A stretch of 64,000 nucleotides of DNA from Haemonchus contortus (Eukaryota > Nematoda > Chromadorea > Rhabditida > Trichostrongylidae), in contig LS997562.1 of assembly GCA_000469685.2 (NCBI GenBank), forward strand, positions 7,747,007 through 7,811,006, read 5' to 3'. Shown piece by piece: positions 10,600-29,264 of the stretch (positions are counted from its first letter, which is position 1; every line of letters begins with the position of its first letter). Position numbers and translations under genes: made by a program. The notes under the pieces were generated by a model. The model had not been told where the DNA came from and did not search any database. It saw only the letters and a list, made by a program, of their open reading frames with translations.

Positions 10600-13500
10600 A
10601 TGCTCAATCAGAAACAACTAATATCGGTGAGTAAGAGGCTATTCATTTAGCTAAGTCGTATCTTTGGTTTGCCCTACTGTTAGAAACGATACCGTCTGAG
10701 CTCCTCTTCCAGAATTTCTCTACAAATAGCTTAAAACCGAAGAGCAGTGTGCTAGCTATTGACGTATGTTTACAGATAACGGTATTGAAACGAATTTGTG
10801 CTCAGTTCTGAATGATTTTGCCACGAGATATTTTGAACCTTTACTGTATCCTGTCAGGGCCGCTTAGGAAAAACTGGTTCCTCATGAGGCTTCGTTGGGA
10901 ACTGTAGATTACCACCAGTAGGAAATCTAGGAATCCAATTTTATCGCGAACTGTGTCTGTGAAGGGAGAAGTCAACGAGAGCGAGAGGCATTCTATCTCT
11001 GAGCCCCTACTTCAGGTCTTACTCATCTTTACCTCCACCCTTTTCCACGACTCCTTCGAAAAGGTGCTCACAATAGGTATGAGGCTTTCTATTTATGCTT
11101 ACGAGTGGATGTTTATTTGTTGCAAAGATACTTGATCATCACTCTGACACCAAAACTTTGAAAACCCTCTAGCTATACCCAGTAATTCAAAATTCAATTC
11201 ATCACAAGTAATAGAAAATTCAGAAATATTTAATGATTTTCCAGAAGAATTCGCTGATCGGCCCATACCCAAGTATGCTGAACAGCTGAGCGGCGAAGCC
11301 TTAGTAGACTACGTCAACAGACAACAACCATTTTTCGAGGTCAGTTTTCAAACAATGTCGATAAAAAAAACTTTGAGTTTTTCGCATTCGCCATCCTTTT
11401 GCTCCCTTTCGTAGAGTGCCAGAGGTTTCGCCTCTCTTTGTGGTTCCAAAAAATTCGTGAACTTCCAGAAGGCTTTTTTCGATCACGTAAATGTGGTAGG
11501 TGATAGGTATAGAAATTCCTAGTGGTTACCCCACAAGCTTACCCTACCCCACAGAGATGGAATCCCCTTATTTACTGGCAGACTGAAGTCAAATAAGACG
11601 ATCGGATGGAATCAGCAGGGCCATCCACTGAGCTCTACTATCACTTGAGCGGTTGTCATGGTCGTAGCCATCAAATCACTGGAGTGGTTTTTCGAAAGAG
11701 CGAGTTTCGCCACAACAGCTGTGCCAAGAACTTACTGATTGGGGTCGAAATGAAATAATTGTTTCACGGGCAGCAACATACATGAAAATTCTTCTTTAAT
11801 ATTAGCCTCCTAAACTTGTTTTTGCATTTGAAAGTATTGTGAAATCCTTTCATTCACAAGAAATGTTTAGGCAGAGTATCTACCTGAAGTGGCCGAAAAG
11901 CGTTTGGGAAGTTTGATGAAAATGGATTTCCTTCTGTTACCAGCTGGAATGGATAATGTGACGATGGTGGGAGAGCCAGTTACAAATGAAGAGCTTCCTG
12001 AAAGGTGATTTCTGTTAATGAGGCTTCATTATAAACCGGATGCCGGTTATCAGGGCCGCAGCATTTGTTAAAATGAAAATAACTTACCGGAACCCCTACG
12101 ACTGTCCTAACTGTGAAGCTCTTGCGCTGACTATGAATAGAAGAGTCTTTTCTTCGTAGTAATGTAAAGTTCGGGTATGAGCAACGCTCCGGGGAAGATG
12201 CAAAGAATAAGGACTCTACAGAAGCCATGCATTACATACATCATTACATATAGTACATAATACCGTTTTGTTTCATGGGCAAGGTTGCTAGAACCTCCTC
12301 CAAAGGTTCCGTAGCTTGATAGAGCAAAGAATAAACGAAAAGGACGACCACTTATGGCAATGCCGTCAGCTTTCGTCCAATAACTCTGCTGCCAGAGTTC
12401 CTCGTGGTTGATTGTATGCTGATGACTGATTGTATGCTATTTTTTACTAGTTTGTATTGAACACAATGAAAAATGTTCAGTTTCGACTCACGAGAAAAAT
12501 GGAAGGATTGTCCGTCTATAAGCTACATTCGTGATCAATCAAACTGTGGTATGAAGTTTTGTTATCTGGAAATTGACAAGAATAAGCTATCCTCACCAGT
12601 TATGCCATCATAATGGTTTTTGGCTGCGGATAATCTTTTTTTTTTGAATCATTCAATATTTACTCTACGTAATCCTTGAAAGTGAACAGCACCCGCAGGC
12701 ACGCCATGCATCGAATGATACCTCGACCTACATCTTTCGAACTTCCGAAAATAACAAGAATTTATGCGCTTGGACGTCCTTAGACAGAGATTTACTATGA
12801 CTATGGTACAACCATTACGCCAGCGAGTCTCTGATCAACCCTTTCTGCCACAAGAATATGAAGTGAAGTCATCGGTTGAACAGATTTTACGTCGTTAATA
12901 GGGTAATGGAAGCTTTTCGATGAAATTGGGAATTGTTACTGGAAATTGTGCTACTTATTTTGAACAATATCCCTCTTGTTTATAAAGCAGAAATTTGGTG
13001 TGTCGATTTGTAAGTTTTTCGGCTTGTTGGTTTGTCGGTGTGTCGGTGTGTCGGTGTGTCGGTTTGTCAAACTGCAAACATGCAAAACTTGTGATTACGA
13101 TAAATGTAGTAATATGGGTAAGCTTGCTCTATTTTACACTTCCTTACATATAAGGCAGTGATTTGGTGGGTAGGTTGATGAAGTAGAGTAAGTACTGCGG
13201 AGTGAAATGAGTGATGTGGAATGAAGTGTGTACTTCAAAACCGATTTCGATCTATACTAACATTGTACTCTGTATGTCTTTACAATATCCGGAGGTGATG
13301 ATGTAGTTGGAAGACCTCCAGTCTTTTTCAACATAATTTCAACAATAGGGGTTAGCACATAATTCTGCTCATTAACATTTCTTAGCTGAGAATACACAGT
13401 TTTTTGATCTTAGTTGTAGGAGGGAAGGGTTTCGAGGTGGGTGAGTAACTTGAATATCCAACTCATACCCCATCCTAGCTTCTTGCACGAGGCAATCACC

Positions 13501-16033
13501 CATCCTCACCCCGCCGCTCCTCTCCCACTGAGGCTTAGCTTGAAACCATATTCTTTCACCTCGAACCATTTCCAAGTACAGGACAGGTCGGCCACCCCTC
13601 CTCTGCACTCAAGCCTTCAGTGTTGGATAAAACAATGCGCTCTCCCCCTCTCATAAGTACACTTTCTAACTACTTGACAGAATTAGGCCCGGCGTAAGTC
13701 CGGCGACCCGACTGGTTTTTGCATAAATCACTAATCGTGCTGTAGCAAGCGAACAGTGATAAATTGGTTCAAATAGTCGAAGATCACTACTTTCAAACGG
13801 CAACTCGTCATCCTTCTTCCCTCCGATATTCGAATGATTACGAGAATTCTTCGTTGAGACCATAAAGGAAAACGTTTATGCTCACTCAGTTAACTCCAGT
13901 GTATTTTGTTACAGGGTCATGTTGGGCTGTCGCAGCTGCATCGACCATGTCCGATCGTCTTTGTATTCAATCAAAGGGTAAAATAAAGGTTGTTCAAGTT
14001 ATACCAAGGACGCATAAGTACATGAATTGAGAACAAATTGAATTCAATATGAAGCCGCCAATCCGCACTTATTTTTGTGTGAAACTGAACGTACAATTTC
14101 AGACATTAATCTCGGATACTGACATTCTTTCATGCTGCCAACCATTATGTGGAGATGGGTAGGCTGCTTTTCGAATTAGTTTGTGAAAATGAGTTGCATT
14201 GCATGTTTGTAAGGATTAAATAATAGCACTACGGAATTCACAAAATTTTTTGGGTTAATGAGCACGGAACCCTTCTCGTGGTGGTGAGAGCACTGTAACT
14301 TTGAAATCATGACGTCTCATCGTTTCATATTGCCATCCACGATATATGTAACTCTATGCCCATAGATTTTGGGTGGAGAGGATCTTTCCTATAAGGGTTT
14401 AAGGCTCTCTGAAACAGTTTACTTTCAGGTGCAACGGAGGTTCTCTTATGCGAGCCTGGTATTACGCTAGGGACCATGGTGTATGCAGCGGAGGTCGATA
14501 TGAGGAGAAAGTATTGTACCACTTCATGGGGCACAAATTAACACCTTTCTTATTCATACTATCCAGTGCGACGGGAATCTATCAAATTTTACAAAGCACA
14601 TGTTGTAGGGCGTCTGTAAACCATACGCTTTTCATCCATGTGGAAGGCATAAAGGTCAGAAATACCATGGCGAATGTCCGAGACACATTTATAAGACACC
14701 CCTGTGCAAACCTTACTGTCAATATGGATATGGAAAACGTTACAAAGACGATAAAATCTATGGTATCGTCGGGAATTGAGGAGTTCCGCCATTGTGGTCA
14801 TTAATCAATTACTGTTCTAGCCAAAGCAGTCTACGGAATCTTCAGTTTTGAAGATGCTATTCGAATGATTATCATGAAGAAAGGGCCTGTTTCAGCAGCG
14901 TTTACTGTTTATGAGGACTTTGCCTACTACAGAAGGGGAGTCTATGTGGTGAGTACGGTTTTGACACCTTCTTTCATAACTGCTACCCTTTGTGATGTTA
15001 CAGTTAGTAGGAATTATTCGTTCTAAATGCTTTTTCCCTTGTTCAGCACACGGCAGGCAAAAAAACTGGCCGACATGCTGTGAAAATCATCGGCTGGGGA
15101 GTTCAAAACGGCACCAAGTATTGGACAGTTGCCAACTCGTGGAACACTGACTGGGGAGAAGACGGTGTGTGACGTTCTTGTTGTTAAAATATTGGTTCTT
15201 GTAGCCTTATCTGAATTGAGGGTCTGGAGTGGATGTGCATTTGCACGCTCATTCAAAGAATACAAGCAGTTTAACTGAATAAGAATAATCATCTGCTGTA
15301 CTTCCCCTTTTTCACTGGCCCCCTACAGTTAATTGTACACTAAATTAGGAGTGGCTGTTGGACAGCAATTCGGATACATGGCTTCAATGTGAAAAAGATT
15401 AGACTCTTTTCAATGACTGGAAACGATTAAAAGCAGAAACGATTCGGGACCCTACTGACAATAGCTCCTCAAAGACAGTATATAGATTTTTCCCGTCTTC
15501 ATTATATGTTTTGATTGATATCCCACTGACCTCGACCAATCAAATTTGCACCCACATTTCAAGAACAGATGTGGCGGTGGGTGAAAAGGTTCCACTGAAA
15601 CCTTGATGAGACGGGACCTTGATGCGCAACGGTAATAGGCTCAGGCCTCGCGGGTATCACGAAGTGCAACCACACATTCCACAGTTTTTTGCCGCATGTA
15701 GAGAGACCTTTATGTTAACCCTTTTTGTGTTCTGGGCTCAGTTGTCTTATAAGTCAAGCATTTGTGTCAAACTTGATAGGTGATAGCCAGGAGTTCTGGA
15801 ACGTCAAGAGAAGCTGAACTCATAGAAATGCCAGGCTAAGCAAATGTTCCACCATTATGAACCTATTTAGCACAGAAACAATGAATGCTCATTAGAATGT
15901 AGACAGCAATGTAAATAGACTCCTTGTCCTTCCCTACTGACGTTTAATGACTATCCGTTAAGGTTATTTCCGCATTTTGCGTGGAAAGAAGCATTGTGGC
16001 ATCGAATCATCAATATACACTGGAGATTTCTGA
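10600..16033 (+). CDS. CB2: cathepsin B-like cysteine protease, complete, shifted start codon
   Basis: Exons: 10600-10626, 11016-11076, 11245-11339, 11871-12004, 12481-12548, 13915-13988, 14103-14158, 14429-14510, 14609-14762, 14821-14948, 15047-15164, 15963-16033. Total 1068 nt (355 aa), in frame throughout. The position of the family's ATG TTG first exon reads ATA TCG (10621-10626), so the usual start is lost. An in-frame ATG 21 bp upstream (10600) runs to the same donor and adds MLNQKQL before a still hydrophobic [12 protein letters not shown] segment, so I chose it. The catalytic Cys, His and Asn are present in [21 protein letters not shown] and [14 protein letters not shown]. The occluding loop is HPCGRH. 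The propeptide exon ([14 protein letters not shown]) matches the relic at 1152. It is probably a functional secreted protease, the start being the main doubt. Confidence 0.88.
13029..13074. repeat. Microsatellite/minisatellite (tcggtgtg)n
   Basis: Several near-perfect copies of the 8-mer tcggtgtg, flanked by tcggtttg variants, lie in intron 5 of CB2. It is a simple tandem repeat with no other function visible. Confidence 0.8.
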
Positions 16034-18094
16034 GTATGAAGCTTATTTGAGTGAAATAAAAAGTAAAAAAAGTACGATAATATTAGTTAATCTTATGTAA
16101 ATGTTGCTTTATGATTGCTCTTACCATTCATTTATTTGTTTATTTATTCATTTATGCGCTTTGTGGATGCGTTCACATAGCGCTTTGCTGACACATTACT
16201 ACTAAATAGTTACTACAGTGGATTGTCATACACAGAGTACTGTATTGTAAAGGGACGACTTGTATTATGATGCCATTTGTGACTCTTCGTCCAGTACAGG
16301 CCGGCCCCAACACATCTTCAGATAACCCTCAGAGAAGATATGCAATCGCAAATGGCGATACAGTAGTGAGAAGCGGTGTCCGTGTTCTGAGGGGATCAGA
16401 TGTCTTCTAGCCCCATAAAATCGAGGTGTCAGAAGTCAAAACTGTTGCATAACATCTACTATGTTAAGCAACATCACCACCATTTAATATCATCGAAGGT
16501 CTCCACTTTTATTTTCAGGTTTGTGCAGTTCAATTATAGGATCAAATGTTCAGAATGAATCAAATAACATCAGAAACATCAATCGCTTTAAGAACTTTGA
16601 CCTTTTTGAGAGCTGTTTTGAACTGCTTTCAATTTATACTTGCTAATACTGACGCCGGAAGTTTGGGCAATCATCTACTTGTTCTACAGAACACAGGCAG
16701 ACTGTTTCAAATGAAAACTTTTCTGCATGTGCCTACTTTGGAACAAAATGGAATGGATGACCAAGCCTACTATTCGTTTGACAAAAAAAAACAATATTTT
16801 GATCGACTTAGTTGTAAATCATCCCTGGAAATTTTGAATGCCAAGATCCAATCTGGCTGGGTTCTTTTGTTTGTAGTAGAGAGTTGTCACCAGTTAGTGG
16901 AGGCTCGGTCAAAAGCAAGGATGCCGATAGAGATGGCCAAGAGTTTAGTAAGTATGTTTGCTGTTTTATTGTTACTTTTTCACTTACTCTGATTTGCTCG
17001 CAGAATAAAATAAGCCGTACTTGTCAATTCAAATAACGATTTTACTCTTTTGTTATCACGCCCTGTGTAGCTCTTCAAGTCCTTAGCGAATTTTCGATTC
17101 CTTACAAGCAACGAATTCTGTTAGTTCAGTAAAAGTAAACAGTAGTCTCAAGCCAATCCAAAGCTCTCCTCTTCATTGTTCAAGCCATCTTTCAACTCCG
17201 ACCTCAACGTCGAAAGCCATCCATCTATCTCAGGGCATTCAAATGACTGGAAAAAGAAAGTATTCGATGAGTTGTCATGGAAATTTGATCAGGATCCTGC
17301 TACTTTACCATGTTTGTAGTTCAGTGAGACTAAAGTACGGTGCCGAAGTTAGAAATGGTGATGACTGACAAGAACAGCGCGGGGTTATTGCCAGAAAAAA
17401 CTAGCTTCTTCTCGTTAAGAAGAATAAGAAGACGCAGTTCTTTTCCGAATCAAAAAAAACAACTAGGGAGAGAATTTTATTTGTGGCCACATTTCAACCA
17501 CGACAGATAAGAAGCTTCTCGAGGAAATCATTCGTGCAGGGACTCGTGCAGTGACAGACAATTTTTGACAGAAAAAAAAGAAGCACGATTCATATGTCAA
17601 ATCAATGGACGAGTAAAGTTGAGACATGATCTTCACTCAATGAAAGCAAAGCAAGATGAAACTATCCCTCTAATTTCTGGAGAGAACGTTATACTCCGCC
17701 TAGCTTCAATCAGTGAAATCTAACAGTCACAAGACTAACTTGCGTTTATAGCCCGGCCCAGTTCGGGCCAATGCAGCGCTGAACCCCGACTGAAAAGGGG
17801 AGCGCAAATAGCGCTATGCCATAAGTGAAGTCGTGAGAGAGGCTAGCACCTGAATTATAATTAAGCTCATTACCATTTTTGTGATTTGGGCTTTGTCACG
17901 CTGAAATTTGGGCAAGCAGGAAATCGGGTGAGTGGAGATTTGTCTCGATCCAATGTCTTAATACTGTTACAGTGCATACAGCTTGATGTCTTTAGATTTA
18001 TAGCTTGATTCGCACTGCACGTTTCTACTTTCGGATATCACAAACTCGTGAAATGGAATGTATATGGTTTTTCTTTTCCATATGACATGACTCC
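16034..18094. other. Intergenic region between CB2 and CB3
   Basis: Contains the CB2 3' end, an ATTT-rich stretch at about 16125-16160 and a 148-codon open frame at 16546-16992 that matches no family and has no paralogue elsewhere in the window. A G/C-rich patch at about 17750-17820 (ggcccagttcgggcc) has weak dyad symmetry. I find no protease exon and no transposon that I can name. Confidence 0.5.
16055..16060 (+). terminator. Candidate polyadenylation signal of CB2 (AATAAA)
   Basis: AATAAA lies 22 bp after the CB2 stop codon and is followed by an A-rich stretch. The short 3' UTR is typical of nematodes. Confidence 0.5.
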
Positions 18095-18100
18095 TGATAA
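18095..18100 (+). promoter_or_regulatory. Candidate GATA-factor site (TGATAA) of CB3
   Basis: cctgataaag lies 80 bp before the ATG at 18175, matching the spacing at the other array genes. Confidence 0.55.
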
Positions 18101-18174
18101 AGTTCTCTGTGACAATACACGTTACCCCCTTACCAATTAACGAGCCACGAGCTCGCTGAACTGAATTGTCAAAA

Positions 18175-25178
<7,004 letters not shown>

Positions 25179-26520
25179 GTGTTTGGACTCGATCCATCAA
25201 AAACAGTCTTGTATGTACTGGAATGAATTATTATAAATTGTTTGGTTGTAAGCACAGTTTTACCATCTGCATCTAACCAAAGCAATGCGGTCTACTATTT
25301 CTATTCTGAGTTTTACAGCGCTTCCATTTATTTGCTTTCTAGAACATTTGTTTGTTAAGTTACTATTACTACTAATATAAACAATTGCCCAGACCAGTCA
25401 GGAGTTTTAATAATCCATGAGCTTGATTATTCGGTTATTTATCACTTAGTAATCACTCACACATCCAATCCAGAGAATAGCCAATATAATAAAATGTGAA
25501 GGGCTCTTCAGCGAGATAGAGAAAAGTCAGTGTTCTCAATTCTTACGTCATTAACACAAGCAATAAGTGGTCGGGTAGGGCTACGTGGGATCAACGCCAC
25601 CCCTAAGGAAGCATAATGCACACGCATGCAATTTATCTAATACTGGACCCAAACTATCAATTTTCTCAACTCATAGCGATTTCTTTCAAACACTAGCATA
25701 GTTACCCCACTTCAGAACAACCATCTCGAGTTGAATACCGCATGAAATCAAGTCGGTGAGTTACCTGAAATCGAAATCTTTTATTTTGTGCTTACGGTAA
25801 ACTGGAAAAAATGCGGTCTCACACTCAGTGAACCCATGGTAGTCACTAACAGCTACAGAGCCGGGTGGTGAGTGAATGGTGTGGTGAGCTATTTTCGCAG
25901 GTTCTTCACTTCGTAGGAGAATCCCTTAGATTTGAGCGTTATACCACTTGTATCACCGTCGTCCCCTTGAACATCGATTTCCTCAATCATGTTCATTCGC
26001 TCCTCTAGTAAACCGGAGTAGTCTAGTGGATCGTCCTCGCTAGATGTACACGAGATATGCCAATTCTGTAATTAATGCGTTAGACGCGTCCCTAAGCGCC
26101 CTGCTACAGCGGTCATCACAAAATCACATTTTGTGTTCGGCTCACCTCATTTTCTGTTTTTTGACGTAAATAACAGTGTTCCTGCTCTTAGCTAGCTGAC
26201 GGAGCTCAGATCCTCAAAATCCTCTCTGTGTTCGCGCGGAGGAAGCTCAGCACATCTGACATAGACCGCTTACTCTTCCTGCTTGCCCAGTATGCAAGTG
26301 CTCGACGCAGAATGTGGAGACTGAAAGGAGATATTGCAGTGCATAACCTTCTTTCACCTTCATCGTACCTCTTCGTCGAATTCAGAGACCTGAATCACCC
26401 CTCGGGACGATCCTTGTGTGTGTTAAAAACGACCGGCATTCGAAGTGATGGGCTGAACCAGTTTTTTGTTGGATTCTTCTCGCTCCATGACAGACATTAA
26501 GGAGTAAAGTATAAAGGATA
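25179..26520. other. Intergenic region after CB3
   Basis: Contains the CB3 3' flank. The open frames here (for example at 26228-26500) resemble nothing I recognise. No protease exon is seen. Confidence 0.5.
25222..25227 (+). terminator. Candidate polyadenylation signal of CB3 (AATGAA variant)
   Basis: AATGAA occurs 44 bp after the stop, exactly the spacing seen at CB5 and CB6. AATGAA is a common alternative to AATAAA in nematodes. Confidence 0.45.
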
Positions 26521-26800
26521 AAGTCTTTGGCATTACCGATTCCGTCTGAGGGATGCGCCCTCGCACTCGACTTCCATTCAGAATCGCAGTAGCCTATTGA
26601 ATGCGTATGTGGCCGATACAGAAAGTTGCGATGGTCAGCCGACGTAGAAATCAGTGCTTTAATCCTCCCAGACGACTGTAGTAACAATTAAACGATCCTG
26701 AAAGCATGGAAGGCTTGGATAGCTTAGGAGGATAGCGATCCGGGATTCGAAACCGTGCGTGCGAGAAAGTGAGCTATTAGCCACTACACCACTTCCGCCC
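26521..26800 (-). mobile_element. tRNA-derived SINE copy 2
   Basis: The minus-strand head ggcggaagtggtgtagtggc resembles a tRNA 5' half including box A. About 35 bp on, ggtttcgaatccc is a good box B. The body contains the shared ggaagtcgagtgcgagg..gcgcatccctcag segment near its 3' end. This is the clearest copy of the family in the window. Confidence 0.75.
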
Positions 26801-27540
26801 ATGACTGATATTATGTTTGAAAAACTAGTGCGTCTATAATGCATTGGCGTACCGGAAATCCTGAACAATTTTGTCCGATTTTCTCTGTCATAATCACGGT
26901 TTGTAGCTGATAACGCAGGAGAAAGAGAATGGTAACCACCATGCACTGTTGTTGATTTCATGGCGAATCTTCATCACGACATTCCAGAGAAATGTTCTTT
27001 GATGCTTCCAATAGCCCGAGAGTTGCTCATGAGGACGAATCGAGTACTGTCGAGGCTCCTATATAGCGCAACAACTTTTCACAAGAACTTATATGTAGTA
27101 TACAGAGAAAATGCAAGAATAATTCAGTTCAATAGTGAGGCTCAGATTATTTTTCCAAACGCAATTGTATCTCTTCATTTAATCAGCCAGAAAAAATCCA
27201 AAGTTATCGCTCGCATTGGAATATTCTTGCAAAAAATTGACAAGCTGAGATAGACAGTATGTTGAAACCTTGTAAAAAACGACAAGAGCAAAGAGAGCTT
27301 GACAAAGTTATCTGGTCATAACCATTGGTATACGAATGGCATTAGAGTAGATAAAGCAGATATGAATAGCTCTTTCAAGAAGTGAAGTTCAATAGAGTCC
27401 CCTGAAAGACACTTCCGAAATGGACAATCTTATGTACGATAAAAATGAACCGATCAGTATTTAAAGTCCGCTAATAACATCGTCAACGTTCAGAGTAGCT
27501 GATGATAGGATTGACTCAGTCATTCAATCTCGCCCTAATA
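26801..27540. other. Intergenic DNA between SINE and transposon
   Basis: No gene recognised. The open frames on both strands lack family motifs. Confidence 0.5.
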
Positions 27541-28832
27541 CAGGGTGACCCACATGAAGTGTGGCACAGAAAACCACAACAAAACTGTTCAAATCAAATC
27601 AAATACGAAAAATTTACTCCTATACAAACATCACAAAAATTGTAAACATAATATCACATCTCGAATTCAAAATGTCCTCCTTTCGCTTTGATGCAAGCGT
27701 CCAACCTCTTTCGGAAGTTTCTAAGAATGCGCACAATCATTTCCGGCGAAATTTCATTCCACGCTTCCAAAAGAGCTTTTTTCAGAGATTCCAAAGACCG
27801 ATGTTCGATAGCGCAGGCTTTCTGCTCCAGAATCGACCACACAGCAAAATCCATTGGATTGAGGTCGGGGGAGTTTGAAGGCCGAACCTCCTTCGTCCAA
27901 AAATCCGGAAGCATGGTCTCACACCACTGCAGTGTCTTCTTCGCGCTGTCGGCCGGTGCCCAATCCTGCTGAAAGGTCCAGTTAACGTTTTTCGCATTGC
28001 TCTCGGCCCAAGGGATCGCCGCATCCTCCAGAATCTGCTTTCGATATATTTCAGCATTAATTTTCACCCCTTTTTCCACAAAAACCAGCTTAGTCTTGCC
28101 CAGGCTCGATATTCCAGCCCACACCATCACCGACCGTGGAAAACGGGATCTTTCGACCATGACTTCTCTTGGCCATCCTTTTGGGAGCAATATCCTTTGC
28201 TTCTGAGGGTTCCGGAACGGTTCAACGGTGAATATTTTCTCGCCTGTGAAGAGGATTCGTCCAAGGTTCTCACCGCGCGCAAGGGTTTTCTTCATCTTCT
28301 TGCATTTTTCCAGTCTTGAAGCCTTCATTTCTTTGGTGAGGCAATGTCCCTTCGCAATTTTGTAAGGATATAACCCAATGTCCTCCTTGACCAATCTTTG
28401 CATGGTTGAGTTGCTCACATTGTGTTCCTTGGCAAGTTTTCTCATGCTTCTTTCAGAATCTCGGCGCAGTTTGTCTTTGACGGCCTTTTGAAAGGAAGAG
28501 GTCCTTGTAGTTCTTTCTGGTCTTCCTCTTGGACGATTTTCAATCTTTCCAGACTCTTCAAATCGCTTAATGACACGATGTACTTGCTCTCGATGGAGTT
28601 TGAGCATCTTGTCAATCTCCGATAGTGATGATCCGCGTTTGTACACCGCGACTACTGCTGAACGATCGTCAAGCGAAACCATTTTTACAAATGAATAGCA
28701 AAGAAGACTACCCATATTAGGTTCAAAAAATGCGGGAAAATCAAATAACCCCATAATATAGCGAAAAAGGAAAACGAGATGCCCAGAAATCGATTTTTTT
28801 ATTGCCCGTCACACTTCATGTGGGTCACCCTG
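27541..28832 (-). mobile_element. Tc1/mariner superfamily transposon (DD37D, maT-like), nearly intact
   Basis: The 1292-bp element is bounded by perfect 23-bp terminal inverted repeats: 27541-27563 starts cagggtgacccacatgaag, and 28810-28832 is its reverse complement. It holds one uninterrupted transposase ORF on the minus strand. TA precedes the left end, but GA follows the right end, so the expected TA duplication is not clean. It is inserted between CB3 and CB4. Confidence 0.93.
27654..28682 (-). CDS. Transposase, DD37D mariner-like, intact frame but first catalytic Asp replaced
   Basis: 342 aa from the ATG at 28682 (MVSLDDRSAVV), which begins the usual N-terminal helix-turn-helix region. 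An in-frame ATG 24 codons further upstream exists but is not expected for the family. The N-terminal half contains paired HTH segments (SLSEIDKMLKLHREQVHRVI) and a GRPERTT linker. The catalytic DDE/D domain has QQDWAPAD (second Asp) and SPDLNPMDFAVW (third Asp, 37 residues later), which defines the DD37D class. The first catalytic Asp, expected in TDEKIFT, is Gly here (TGEKIFT), and APAH is APAD. The open frame suggests a recent insertion, while the Gly suggests inactivity. Confidence 0.9.
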   Translation of the reverse strand: MVSLDDRSAVVAVYKRGSSLSEIDKMLKLHREQVHRVIKRFEESGKIENRPRGRPERTTRTSSFQKAVKDKLRRDSERSMRKLAKEHNVSNSTMQRLVKEDIGLYPYKIAKGHCLTKEMKASRLEKCKKMKKTLARGENLGRILFTGEKIFTVEPFRNPQKQRILLPKGWPREVMVERSRFPRSVMVWAGISSLGKTKLVFVEKGVKINAEIYRKQILEDAAIPWAESNAKNVNWTFQQDWAPADSAKKTLQWCETMLPDFWTKEVRPSNSPDLNPMDFAVWSILEQKACAIEHRSLESLKKALLEAWNEISPEMIVRILRNFRKRLDACIKAKGGHFEFEM

Positions 28833-29176
28833 GACATAGTGTACCGAATTGTGTAGCGATTCCTAACTTAGCTTCAAGTGAACATTGAGGCTTTAGAGGA
28901 AATTGTTTTCATTTTCATGCCAACAAAAGGCTACTCGAAGCCTTCAAGGACAACAGCTGCGACGACTGGGCGCATCTCGGATGCCATCGAGTTTGGATTA
29001 TGGTAAGTTTGAATAAGAATTTTGCGTATGTATCCAAGGATGGATTGTTCTCTCATAAAATTTCGAGCCAAAAAATCCCGGTGAAAAAATAAGATAAAGA
29101 ATCACCTTGCACTTTTTTAACTGATTATTATCGAATGTTTTTGCTATGCCACATGCCTTTTTATAAAGTCATCTAG
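28833..29176. other. Upstream region of CB4
   Basis: No coding sequence recognised. It merges into the conserved promoter-proximal block of CB4 (ataaggcattgcag...acactaacatccag). Confidence 0.5.
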
Positions 29177-29182
29177 AGATAA
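29177..29182 (+). promoter_or_regulatory. Candidate GATA-factor site (AGATAA) of CB4
   Basis: agataaggca lies 88 bp before the ATG at 29265 and aligns with the gtgataaggca sites of CB5 and CB6. Confidence 0.5.
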
Positions 29183-29264
29183 GGCATTGCAGTTCTCTTA
29201 CCTACACTAACATCCAGTTCACTAGTTGTTACGAAGGACTTCGCTGTTTGATCAAAAACTGCTA

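Noticed and set aside
13029..13074. CRISPR-like short repeats
   Set aside because: This is a simple 8-bp tandem repeat without spacers in a eukaryotic intron.
16546..16992. 148-codon open frame between CB2 and CB3
   Set aside because: It has no family motif, no paralogue in the other intergenic gaps and no splice-consistent partner exons. Open frames of this size occur by chance in this AT-rich DNA.
26761..26800. Possible tRNA gene on the minus strand
   Set aside because: The A and B boxes are present, but no full cloverleaf with acceptor pairing follows and the same unit recurs with an extra body. It is the head of a SINE.
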